The translations under genes were made by a program, and so were the position numbers. Shown here piece after piece: positions 1 to 6,061 of a stretch of 9,961 nt of DNA; the stretch's first letter is position 1; every line of letters starts with the position of its first letter. The stretch covers positions 1-9,961 of the forward strand of contig JAISWP010000133.1 of NCBI GenBank assembly GCA_031271065.1, written 5' to 3'. The notes beneath the pieces were generated by a model that was given only the letters and a program-made list of their open reading frames with translations, did no database searches and was not told where the DNA came from. The stretch is from Synergistaceae bacterium. Lineage in GTDB: Bacteria > Synergistota > Synergistia > Synergistales > Synergistaceae.

Positions 1-161
1 TTTCCGAGGCCAGGAAGATGGGCTGCGGCTGCATCCTCCTCGATACTCTCGAGTTTATGAACGCGGCCAGGAGACTCTATTCCAAGGCCGGTTTCCGCGA
101 AACCGGCCCGTATTACGCCAATCCCCTTCCCGGTGTGAAATATTACCGGCTGGATCTTTGA
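1..161 (+). CDS. GNAT-family N-acetyltransferase, C-terminal fragment (5' end outside window)
   Basis: The frame beginning at base 3 is open from the window edge and stops at the TGA at 159-161, giving the last 52 residues of a protein. It contains a stretch reading LDTLEFMNAARRLYSKAGF, then an ending of the type GPYYANPLPG..YYRLDL. This is the usual C-terminal part of GNAT acetyltransferases: the strand and helix after the acetyl-CoA loop, with an aromatic-rich last strand. Such enzymes transfer an acetyl group from acetyl-CoA to an amine. The substrate cannot be read from this fragment, and the acetyl-CoA-binding motif lies upstream of the window. No clear terminator follows, and it is separated from the importer operon by 400 bp, so it is probably a separate transcription unit. 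Confidence 0.75.
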   Translation, partial: SEARKMGCGCILLDTLEFMNAARRLYSKAGFRETGPYYANPLPGVKYYRLDL

Positions 162-402
162 ATTAGTTTGAAACGGGGATTTACAGAAAAGCCCGGCTGT
201 GAGGGAGAACGGTTTGAGGTCCGATGTCCGCCGCAGAAGAGACTGCGGGCGGTGGCGCACCGCTTCGAGTTTGTGACTTAAACCGCAGGCAAAACCTCGG
301 AGCTCCGCCCCAAACCCCGCATGAAAACAAAAAATCAAAAAAAAGGTGCGGGGAACTTGCTGCCTGCCGGGTTCGGGCAGCCGGGGGTTTGTGATCCGGG
401 GC
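162..402. other. Gene-free structured intergenic DNA, possible dispersed repeat
   Basis: I see no convincing gene here. The DNA is rich in inverted repeats. CCGCAG (231-236) pairs with CTGCGG (243-248). The competing hairpin GCGGTG (249-254) pairs with CACCGC (258-263). CGGAGCTCCG (298-307) is a perfect palindrome. CCCCGCA (315-321) pairs with TGCGGGG (347-353) across a very A-rich loop. None is followed by a convincing T tract in either direction, so none is called a terminator. The density of hairpins, and a general likeness to intergenic units I associate with Synergistota-like genomes, make a dispersed repeat possible, but that is inference. A 66-codon ATG frame (321-521) has no ribosome-binding site and an odd composition, and is not called. 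Confidence 0.35.
315..353. repeat. 7-bp inverted repeat enclosing an A-rich 25-nt tract
   Basis: CCCCGCA at 315-321 and TGCGGGG at 347-353 are exact inverted complements. The 25 bases between them are nearly all A on the + strand. The arrangement lies about 50 bp upstream of the promoter candidate. Its role is unknown. It could be a structural part of a repeat unit or an UP-element-like A-rich region, but it is somewhat far from the -35 for the latter. Confidence 0.5.
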
Positions 403-431
403 TTGACGATGGGGATAAAAACATATATCTT
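403..431 (+). promoter_or_regulatory. Candidate sigma70 promoter for the dpp operon
   Basis: TTGACG at 403-408 matches five of six bases of the -35 consensus. Seventeen bases later comes TATCTT (426-431), matching four of six -10 bases. An overlapping TATATC (424-429) with a shorter spacer is an alternative. A + strand A/T-rich stretch covers the spacer end and the -10. Initiation would fall near 438, giving a leader of about 125 nt before dppB. It is the best promoter-like match between the acetyltransferase gene and dppB. Confidence 0.5.
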
Positions 432-445
432 GTTGCTTTAACGCT

Positions 446-457
446 TGACGGCCGTCA
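446..457. promoter_or_regulatory. Perfect 12-bp palindrome, candidate operator
   Basis: TGACGGCCGTCA is exactly self-complementary. It sits about 15 bp downstream of the -10 candidate, around +8 to +20, where a bound repressor would block transcription. A chance 12-bp palindrome is expected a couple of times in 10 kb, so only its position next to the promoter makes it notable. The regulator is unknown. Confidence 0.35.
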
Positions 458-475
458 TTTACGACATGAGCCTTC

Positions 476-500
476 CCCGCTGGTCCACTGGCGCAGCGGG
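476..500 (+). promoter_or_regulatory. Leader hairpin upstream of dppB
   Basis: CCCGCTG (476-482) and CAGCGGG (494-500) form a 7-bp stem with an 11-nt loop in the presumed dpp leader. No T tract follows, so it is not an intrinsic terminator. It may stabilise the mRNA 5' end or simply be chance structure. Confidence 0.35.
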
Positions 501-564
501 TATGAAACGCTTTACAGATGAATGGCGGGTAATTTACGATCAGCCGTCGAATGGGGTACAAAAA

Positions 565-1497
565 ATGACCAGATACGTCGTGAAGCGCGTATTGATGGCG
601 TTTCCCATGCTGCTCATCATCATTTTCATCGTATCGTTCATCATGTCCCTGACGCCCAGCGATCCGGGCACGCTGATACTGGGCGAGCGGGCCACTCCCG
701 AGGCCATCCGGGAGATGAACCGCAAACTCGGCTACGACGATCCGTTTCTCGTTCGCTATGCCAGATACGTCTATCTGGCCGCTCAGGGCGATCTTGGAAA
801 CTCGTGGAAAACCGGGAATCCCGTCTTTCAGGAGGTGACGCGCAGGTTTCCGGCCACTCTGACGCTCGCTGCCGGCTCCATTCTGATAGGGCTGGTCATA
901 GGAGTCACGCTGGGGATACTGTCCGCGGTAAAGCAGTACAGCGCCCTCGATATCATGGGCACCGCATACGCCATGACCCTCGCTTCCTTCCCGGGTTTCT
1001 GGATCGGTATGATGCTCATAATACTGTTTTCCCTCAAGCTCGGCTGGCTGCCCTCCTTCGGCATAGGCAGCTTCAAGCACTATATCCTGCCCTGGTTCAC
1101 CACGTCCTGCGTATTCACGGCGTCCATGCTGAGGATGACGCGGACGTCCATGCTGGAGGCAATCAGGATGGATTATATCCGCACGGCCCGGGCGAAGGGC
1201 CAGAAGGAACGTGTGGTCATCATGAGACACGCGCTTCGCAACGCGCTTCTGCCGATAGTCACGATCGCCGGAATGTCCTTCGGAACGCTCCTGGGGGGCA
1301 CCGTCACCATCGAGACGGTTTTTTCGATCCCGGGCGTGGGTTCTTTAGTCATAGAGGCAATCCGCATGAAAGACATACCGGTCGTCGTCGGGGCCACGGT
1401 GACGCTTGCCGCCTGTTTCACGCTCCTGATGCTGGCGGTGGATATTCTGTATGCCTTCATCGATCCGAGGATCAAGGCCCGTTACGTGAGGCGCTGA
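565..1497 (+). CDS. dppB: Dipeptide/oligopeptide ABC transporter permease, DppB type
   Basis: This is one of the two membrane subunits of a peptide importer; it forms half of the channel with the next gene product. The 310-residue length is normal for DppB/OppB. The N-terminus (MTRYVVKRVL followed by hydrophobic residues to about 28) is the usual first membrane helix. Further hydrophobic segments lie near 101-123, 136-158, 172-190, 231-250 and 275-297. The EAA coupling loop that docks onto the ATPases is at about 203-230 (DYIRTARAKG ... RHALRNALLP), and the family ending FIDPRIK is at 299-304. The ATG at 565 has GGGG 8 bases upstream. An in-frame ATG at 502 and a TTG at 445 would add residues that do not look like the family, so 565 is preferred. 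It is first in the dppBCDFA-type operon. Substrate could be dipeptides, longer peptides or, less likely, nickel. Confidence 0.92.
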   Translation: MTRYVVKRVLMAFPMLLIIIFIVSFIMSLTPSDPGTLILGERATPEAIREMNRKLGYDDPFLVRYARYVYLAAQGDLGNSWKTGNPVFQEVTRRFPATLTLAAGSILIGLVIGVTLGILSAVKQYSALDIMGTAYAMTLASFPGFWIGMMLIILFSLKLGWLPSFGIGSFKHYILPWFTTSCVFTASMLRMTRTSMLEAIRMDYIRTARAKGQKERVVIMRHALRNALLPIVTIAGMSFGTLLGGTVTIETVFSIPGVGSLVIEAIRMKDIPVVVGATVTLAACFTLLMLAVDILYAFIDPRIKARYVRR

Positions 1498-1533
1498 CCT
1501 TAATGACGCGGGGTACGGGAGGATGATCGAGCG

Positions 1534-2430
1534 ATGAGCGTGACGGTCGTGTCCGACGCGGACATCAGGAAAAAACTGAGGAAAAAAAGCCGGACAGGCG
1601 AGATATGGCGGCGGTTCAAAAAGAACAGGACCGCTGTCGCCGGTTTGGTCATATTCATATTGATAATGTCTGTCGTCATATTCGCCGATTTCATTGTCTC
1701 CTACAATACGGCGGTCACTCAGAGGATAGCCAGCCGGTTCACCCAGCCCGGCAGCCCCGGGCATCCTTTCGGCACCGACAACTTCGGGCGGGATATTATG
1801 GCCCGCATAGTGCACGGTTCCCGGAACTCGCTTTTGGTCGGCATGGGGGCGGTGGCCTGCGGCATAGTGCTAGGAGGGCTTTTGGGCTCTATCGCGGGCT
1901 TTTACGGCGGCGCCGCGGATTCCGTCATCGTCCGCACGATGGACACGGTGATGTGTATTCCGCTGATGCTGCTGGTGCTCTCCATCGTCGCGGCGCTGGG
2001 AGCGAGCCTCGTCAACGTCCTGATAGCCATGATGATCGCCAACGTGCCTCAGTACACGAGGATCGTCCGGGCAGCGGTACTTTCGGTCGTAGGACAGGAT
2101 TATATAGAAGCCGCCAGGTCCTGCGGAACGCCGAGTTTCTGGATAATCATGATCCACGTGATACCCAACGCGATCGGGCCGATCATCGTTCAGGCCACCA
2201 TGGCGGTGGGCACCATGATCATCAACGCGGCCGGGATAAGTTTCCTGGGCATGGGCATCCAGCCGCCCACGCCCGAGTGGGGCGCCATGCTCAACGAGGC
2301 GAAAAATTACATGATCAGTTATCCGTTTACCGTAATATTTCCCGGAGCCGCCATCGGACTCACGGCCCTTTCGCTCAATCTGATGGGAGACGGCCTGAGG
2401 GACGCTCTCGATCCCAAGCTGAAGGACTGA
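1534..2430 (+). CDS. dppC: Dipeptide/oligopeptide ABC transporter permease, DppC type
   Basis: Second channel subunit of the importer, 298 residues, a typical DppC/OppC length. A basic cytosolic N-terminus (about 11-32) precedes the first membrane helix (33-55). The family hallmark HPFGTDNFGRD is at 77-87. The EAA loop is at about 190-216 (IEAARSCG ... HVIPNAIGP), with a cysteine where the next-to-last position is usually L. The conserved GIQPPTPEWG is at 241-250 and the ending LNLMGDGLRDALDP at 281-293. All expected family parts are present, so it should be functional. A GGGAGG at 517-522 of this gene's upstream block (window 1517-1522) lies 11 bases before the ATG at 1534. The gap from dppB is only 36 bp with no terminator, consistent with one transcript. 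Confidence 0.93.
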   Translation: MSVTVVSDADIRKKLRKKSRTGEIWRRFKKNRTAVAGLVIFILIMSVVIFADFIVSYNTAVTQRIASRFTQPGSPGHPFGTDNFGRDIMARIVHGSRNSLLVGMGAVACGIVLGGLLGSIAGFYGGAADSVIVRTMDTVMCIPLMLLVLSIVAALGASLVNVLIAMMIANVPQYTRIVRAAVLSVVGQDYIEAARSCGTPSFWIIMIHVIPNAIGPIIVQATMAVGTMIINAAGISFLGMGIQPPTPEWGAMLNEAKNYMISYPFTVIFPGAAIGLTALSLNLMGDGLRDALDPKLKD

Positions 2431-2437
2431 GAAATTC

Positions 2438-3445
2438 ATGGCAGGCAGCGTAAACGACGAACATACGCCGGTCCTCGACGTGCGGAACTTGGAGTCGGTC
2501 TATCATACAGATGACGGAACGGTTTACGCCGTCAACGGCATCAGTTTCACGATCGAGGAGAAAGAGACGATCGGCCTCGTCGGGGAGACCGGCGCGGGAA
2601 AAACGACCACCGCTCTGTCGATCCTGAGGCTCCTTCCGGAGAGGACCGGGAGGGTCGTGGGCGGGCAGATACTCTACAGAGGAGACGATCTGCTGAAAAA
2701 AGACGCGGACGAGATGCGCATGATTCGCGGAGCGTGCGTCTCAATGATCTTTCAGGATCCTATGACGGCGCTGAACCCGACTATATCGGCAGGAGACCAG
2801 ATACTGGAATCACTGGAGATACACAATGCCGACGGCAGGCCGCGGGAGGCGCTGGACGCGAGGGTGGACGAACTGCTGAGTCTGGTAGGGATATCCCCCG
2901 GCAGGAAGCACGAGTACCCTCATCAGTTCTCGGGGGGCATGAAGCAGCGCATCGTGATAGCGATAGCCCTTGCCTGCGAGCCCCTTCTGCTGATCGCCGA
3001 CGAACCGACGACGGCGCTGGACGTGACGATACAGGCCCAGGTGCTGGTGCTCATGGAAGAACTGAAGGAAAAACTCGGCACGTCGATGATAATGATCACC
3101 CACGACCTGGGCGTCGTCGCAAAGACCTGCGACAAGGTGGCGGTCATGTACGCGGGAGAGATCGTGGAGTACGGGGACGCCGCGGTCATCTTCGACCAGA
3201 AGCGGCCTCATCATCCTTACACGGTGGGCCTCTTTCGGGCGATACCGAACATGAGGGATTCGTCCCGGAGGCTGCGCCCCATAGAGGGGCTCATGCCGGA
3301 CCCCGCGAACCTGCCCTCGGGGTGCAAGTTCCACCCCAGATGCTGGAATGTCACGGACGAGTGCCGCGTGAATCGCCCTGCTGTGCGCGATACGGACGGT
3401 CACAGGATATTCTGCGGCAGAGCGCTGGACGGTGATGCCGGATGA
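2438..3445 (+). CDS. dppD: Peptide ABC transporter ATP-binding protein, DppD/OppD type
   Basis: One of two cytosolic ATPases that drive import; 335 residues, normal length. Walker A is GETGAGKT at 49-56, a less common form of GESGSGKS. The Q-loop is FQDP (105-108), the signature FSGGMKQR is at 164-171, Walker B with catalytic glutamate is LLLIADEP (183-190, E189), the D-loop TALD follows, and the switch histidine is H222. The C-terminal oligopeptide-transporter domain has the HPYT motif (259-262) and cysteines C296, C302, C309 and C326 (spacing C-x5-C-x6-C-x16-C). This cysteine pattern is known in the family, and a [4Fe-4S] cluster has been described in a mycobacterial OppD; a cluster here is inference. 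The start ATG lies 7 bp after dppC, with GAAGGA inside the end of dppC (2421-2426). Its last four bases overlap dppF (ATGA), implying coupled translation. Confidence 0.93.
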   Translation: MAGSVNDEHTPVLDVRNLESVYHTDDGTVYAVNGISFTIEEKETIGLVGETGAGKTTTALSILRLLPERTGRVVGGQILYRGDDLLKKDADEMRMIRGACVSMIFQDPMTALNPTISAGDQILESLEIHNADGRPREALDARVDELLSLVGISPGRKHEYPHQFSGGMKQRIVIAIALACEPLLLIADEPTTALDVTIQAQVLVLMEELKEKLGTSMIMITHDLGVVAKTCDKVAVMYAGEIVEYGDAAVIFDQKRPHHPYTVGLFRAIPNMRDSSRRLRPIEGLMPDPANLPSGCKFHPRCWNVTDECRVNRPAVRDTDGHRIFCGRALDGDAG

Positions 3446-4389
3446 GCGGCATACTTCGGACCGTCGACCTGAAAAAATATTTCAAGGTCGGCAGAAGCGG
3501 ACTCCTCCACGCCGTGGACGGAGTGAACGTGGACATACCCCGCGGGAGCACACTTGGGGTCGTGGGGGAGAGCGGCTGCGGCAAATCCACCCTGGGGCGT
3601 CTTGTCCTCGGCCTGCTGCCAGCCACGTCCGGCAGCGTGTATTATGACGGGGTGAATATTATGAACTGCGGCAGGCCGGAGATGGCGGATTGCCGCAGGA
3701 AGATGCAGATCATATTTCAGGACCCGTATTCCAGCCTCAACCCGAGGATGTCGGTATTCGAACTCATATCGGAGCCCCTTGTGATGAACCGCGTTTGCGG
3801 GAGCAAGGCGGAACAGTTCAGGCGCGTGACAGAACTCATGGATACGGTGGGATTGGCAGAGCGATTCATAAATTCATATCCCCACGAGATGGACGGAGGC
3901 CGCCGCCAGAGAGTGGGAATAGCCAGAGCCCTGGCGCTCAGGCCGCAGTTCATCGTGTGCGACGAACCGGTCTCGGCTTTGGACGTCTCCATCCAGGCCC
4001 AGATACTGAATCTGCTGATGGACATGCAGGAGGAGATGGGCCTCACGTATATGTTCATCACTCATGACCTTTCTGTGGTAAAGCACATCTCGGACGAGAT
4101 CATGGTGATGTACCTGGGCCAATGCGTCGAAAGGGCTAAGTCGGACGAGCTGTTCGGCAACCCGCTTCACCCGTACACCAAAGCTCTTTTATCGGCCATA
4201 CCCGAGCCGGTGGTGGGACGCTTCAGCCGCGACCGCCTGCTTAAAGGGGAGGTCTCCGATCCCATCGACCCCGAGCCTGGCTGCCGTTTCGCGAAAAGAT
4301 GCGATTTCAGGAAGCCTGAGTGCGGCGAACGGGACGTCCCGATATCGGACCGGGGAGACGATCATCTCGTCGCCTGCACGCTGTATTGA
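3442..4389 (+). CDS. dppF: Peptide ABC transporter ATP-binding protein, DppF/OppF type
   Basis: Second ATPase, the partner of DppD; 315 residues. Walker A is GESGCGKS (42-49), the Q-loop FQDP is at 92-95, Walker B ends in CDEP (173-176, E175), the D-loop is SALD (178-181) and the switch histidine is H208. The signature is unusual: MDGGRRQR (150-157), with aspartate where the LSGGQ serine normally sits. Since this motif completes the ATP site built by DppD's Walker A, one of the two sites may be weaker, as in other asymmetric ABC pairs. Variants of this type occur in some peptide-transporter ATPases. The tail carries HPYTKALLSAIPEP (243-256) and cysteines C281, C287, C294 and C312, nearly the same spacing as in DppD. 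The ATG overlaps the dppD stop by 4 bases. The Shine-Dalgarno is weak, so expression probably depends on coupling. Confidence 0.93.
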   Translation: MSGILRTVDLKKYFKVGRSGLLHAVDGVNVDIPRGSTLGVVGESGCGKSTLGRLVLGLLPATSGSVYYDGVNIMNCGRPEMADCRRKMQIIFQDPYSSLNPRMSVFELISEPLVMNRVCGSKAEQFRRVTELMDTVGLAERFINSYPHEMDGGRRQRVGIARALALRPQFIVCDEPVSALDVSIQAQILNLLMDMQEEMGLTYMFITHDLSVVKHISDEIMVMYLGQCVERAKSDELFGNPLHPYTKALLSAIPEPVVGRFSRDRLLKGEVSDPIDPEPGCRFAKRCDFRKPECGERDVPISDRGDDHLVACTLY

Positions 4390-4403
4390 AGCATATCCGC
4401 AGA

Positions 4404-4420
4404 GCGGCTCTCAATGCCGC
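4404..4420 (+). promoter_or_regulatory. Hairpin between dppF and the binding-protein gene
   Basis: GCGGC (4404-4408) and GCCGC (4416-4420) can form a 5-bp stem with a 7-nt loop, followed by seven A residues and then a strong ribosome-binding site. With A rather than T after it, it is not a + strand terminator. It may mark a processing or stabilising point that lets the binding protein be made in excess over the membrane parts, which is common for such transporters; this role is inference. Confidence 0.35.
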
Positions 4421-4437
4421 AAAAAAATAAAGTCATT

Positions 4438-4445
4438 GGAGGAGG
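4438..4445 (+). promoter_or_regulatory. Strong Shine-Dalgarno of the binding-protein gene
   Basis: GGAGGAGG lies 8 bases before the ATG at 4454 and is the best ribosome-binding site in the operon. It decides the start: an upstream TTG at 4436 in the same frame overlaps the site itself and would put acidic residues in front of the signal peptide, so it is rejected. Confidence 0.75.
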
Positions 4446-4453
4446 AAGAAAAG

Positions 4454-5992
4454 ATGAAACGTTGCTCACAAAGGCGCCTGTTTTTCGTCTGTATGGCTTT
4501 GCTGGCGTGTTTTGCGGCGTCCGCGGCTTTCGCGGCGGACCAGAACAGGGTGGTGAACATCGCGTACCAGGGCATCACCAGTTCGTTTAACTTCGGGGAC
4601 AATATCGGAACCGCCGAGGCCATTTCGATGGAACAGGTCTACGACACTCTCCTGATGAAGGACAACAACGGTGTATTCCAGCCCTGCCTCGCGGACCGCT
4701 GGGAGGTATCCTCGGACGGAATCGAGTACACGTTCTATCTGCACGAGGGCGTCAAGTGGCAGGACGGCGCGCCCTTCACCGCGAAGGACGTGGAATATAC
4801 CTTCAGCTATCTCGCGAAAATGCCCACGTTTTCCTGGATATATGAGACGAATATAGATCACATGCAGGTCTTGGACGACCTGACGCTGAAAATATTCCTC
4901 AAACAGCCCAACGCGCTCTTTTTGTCCATGCTCGGCTCCCACGACGCGCTCATAATGCCCCTCCACGGGCGTGAAAAGTATGGGGACGAGTACGGCAGGG
5001 CTCTGGACAAGGTCATCGGGACAGGGCCGTACGCGCTGAAGGCGTGGATACCGGACGTGTCCATCACCTACGAGGCCAAGGAGGATTACTTCCGAGGGGC
5101 GCCGGATATCAAAAAAGTCGTACTGCACCGCATAACCGATACGAACGCCGCGATAGTGGCGCTCCAGACGGGAGAACTCGACATTTATTTCGCCCCCATC
5201 AACGGGACGGCTTACAAGACCCTCTCCGGCAACCCGGACATAGCTCTCGGCGAATACGTCAGCGCGCGCAACGAGGGTGTCTACATGTACTGCAAGGACG
5301 GCCTGTTCTCCGATATCCGTATGCGCAAAGCCGTCGCTCACGCGATCAACAAGGAGGACTACCTGATGGTCGGGATGGACGGCCTGGGACAGATAATCAG
5401 CTATCCCGGAGACGTGGGGTCGGTCATAACGGCTAACCCTGATTTCGTCCCGGAGATAACCTACGAACACGACATCGAGAAAGCCAGGGCGCTCGTCAAA
5501 GAGGCGGGTCAGGCGGGCACGCCGGTGGTCGTGAAGTCGTACAACACCGATCCCTACGCCGTGCTCGGCACCTACATCCAGGGAGTGCTCAACGAGATAG
5601 GCCTGAACGCGACAGTCGAACCGATGGAGCGCGCGACCTTCCTGGCCCAGGTCAACAAGGAGGAGGTGCCAATCCTTCCGCTGAGCTGGAATGGGGTTGC
5701 GTACGACTTCGAGGAGACGATGGGTATCAGCGTTTACTCCGCCAACGTCGGAACATCGGGCAACTACAGCTTCTATATAGACCCCGAGATGGATAAGCTG
5801 GTGGAGGCAGCCCGTTCCGCCTCCACCGTCGAGGAGCGCAAGGAACTGTACAAGAAAGTCGTAAACAAGTACATGGAGGAGATTCCCTTCGTGGCCGTAT
5901 TCGCGATGAAGAACGCCATCCCCCGCAGGTCCGACATCACCACCAGCAACCCGAAATCGTACCGCATGATCGACTATCGCTGGGTGAAATAA
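4454..5992 (+). CDS. dppA: Peptide ABC transporter substrate-binding protein, family 5 (DppA/OppA type)
   Basis: The extracytoplasmic receptor that captures the peptide and delivers it to DppBC; 512 residues, a normal family length. The N-terminus has basic residues (KRCSQRR), a hydrophobic core (about 9-24) and the site AFA|AD, so signal peptidase I cleavage after residue 27 is likely. A cysteine at 19 in LLAC resembles a lipobox, but the hydrophobic run continues beyond it, so lipidation is less likely though not excluded. The family 5 signature is clear at about 80-118: LADRWEVSSDG, YTFYLHEGVKWQDGAPFTAKDVEYTF. The later IRMRKAVAHAINKEDY segment is also typical. The C-terminal part ends with YRMIDYRWVK. 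Peptide specificity is inferred from the neighbouring transporter and aminopeptidase; it cannot be read from the sequence. It is last in the importer operon, with its own strong ribosome-binding site and a terminator directly after it. Confidence 0.92.
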   Translation: MKRCSQRRLFFVCMALLACFAASAAFAADQNRVVNIAYQGITSSFNFGDNIGTAEAISMEQVYDTLLMKDNNGVFQPCLADRWEVSSDGIEYTFYLHEGVKWQDGAPFTAKDVEYTFSYLAKMPTFSWIYETNIDHMQVLDDLTLKIFLKQPNALFLSMLGSHDALIMPLHGREKYGDEYGRALDKVIGTGPYALKAWIPDVSITYEAKEDYFRGAPDIKKVVLHRITDTNAAIVALQTGELDIYFAPINGTAYKTLSGNPDIALGEYVSARNEGVYMYCKDGLFSDIRMRKAVAHAINKEDYLMVGMDGLGQIISYPGDVGSVITANPDFVPEITYEHDIEKARALVKEAGQAGTPVVVKSYNTDPYAVLGTYIQGVLNEIGLNATVEPMERATFLAQVNKEEVPILPLSWNGVAYDFEETMGISVYSANVGTSGNYSFYIDPEMDKLVEAARSASTVEERKELYKKVVNKYMEEIPFVAVFAMKNAIPRRSDITTSNPKSYRMIDYRWVK

Positions 5993-5998
5993 TTTCGG

Positions 5999-6034
5999 CG
6001 CGGTCCCCCTGCAGCTGCGGGGGACCGCGTTTTT
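5999..6034 (+). terminator. Strong rho-independent terminator after the importer operon
   Basis: CGCGGTCCCCC (5999-6009) pairs perfectly with GGGGGACCGCG (6019-6029): 11 base pairs with a 9-nt loop, followed at once by TTTTT (6030-6034). It begins 7 bp after the binding-protein stop codon. Only 27 bp separate it from the aminopeptidase start, so readthrough must matter for that gene unless a promoter lies inside or upstream of the hairpin. Confidence 0.92.
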
Positions 6035-6061
6035 ACTGCCGCAAGGAGTGTGCAAGCTATT

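Noticed and set aside
445..450. Second TTGACG as an alternative dpp promoter
   Set aside because: No acceptable -10 at 16-18 bp; it overlaps the palindrome, which explains part of its sequence.
321..521. 66-codon ATG frame upstream of dppB
   Set aside because: No ribosome-binding site, low-complexity start from the A-rich tract, and it runs across the promoter candidate and palindrome; no protein family is recognisable.
181..1230. 349-codon minus-strand frame across the intergenic region and dppB
   Set aside because: It is antisense to the well-supported dppB and has no recognisable domain; the intergenic part is better explained by structured DNA.
4496..4513. Lipobox (LLAC) in the binding protein
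   Set aside because: Leucine at the -2 position is atypical and the hydrophobic core continues past the cysteine to a good AFA|A signal peptidase I site; kept only as an alternative.
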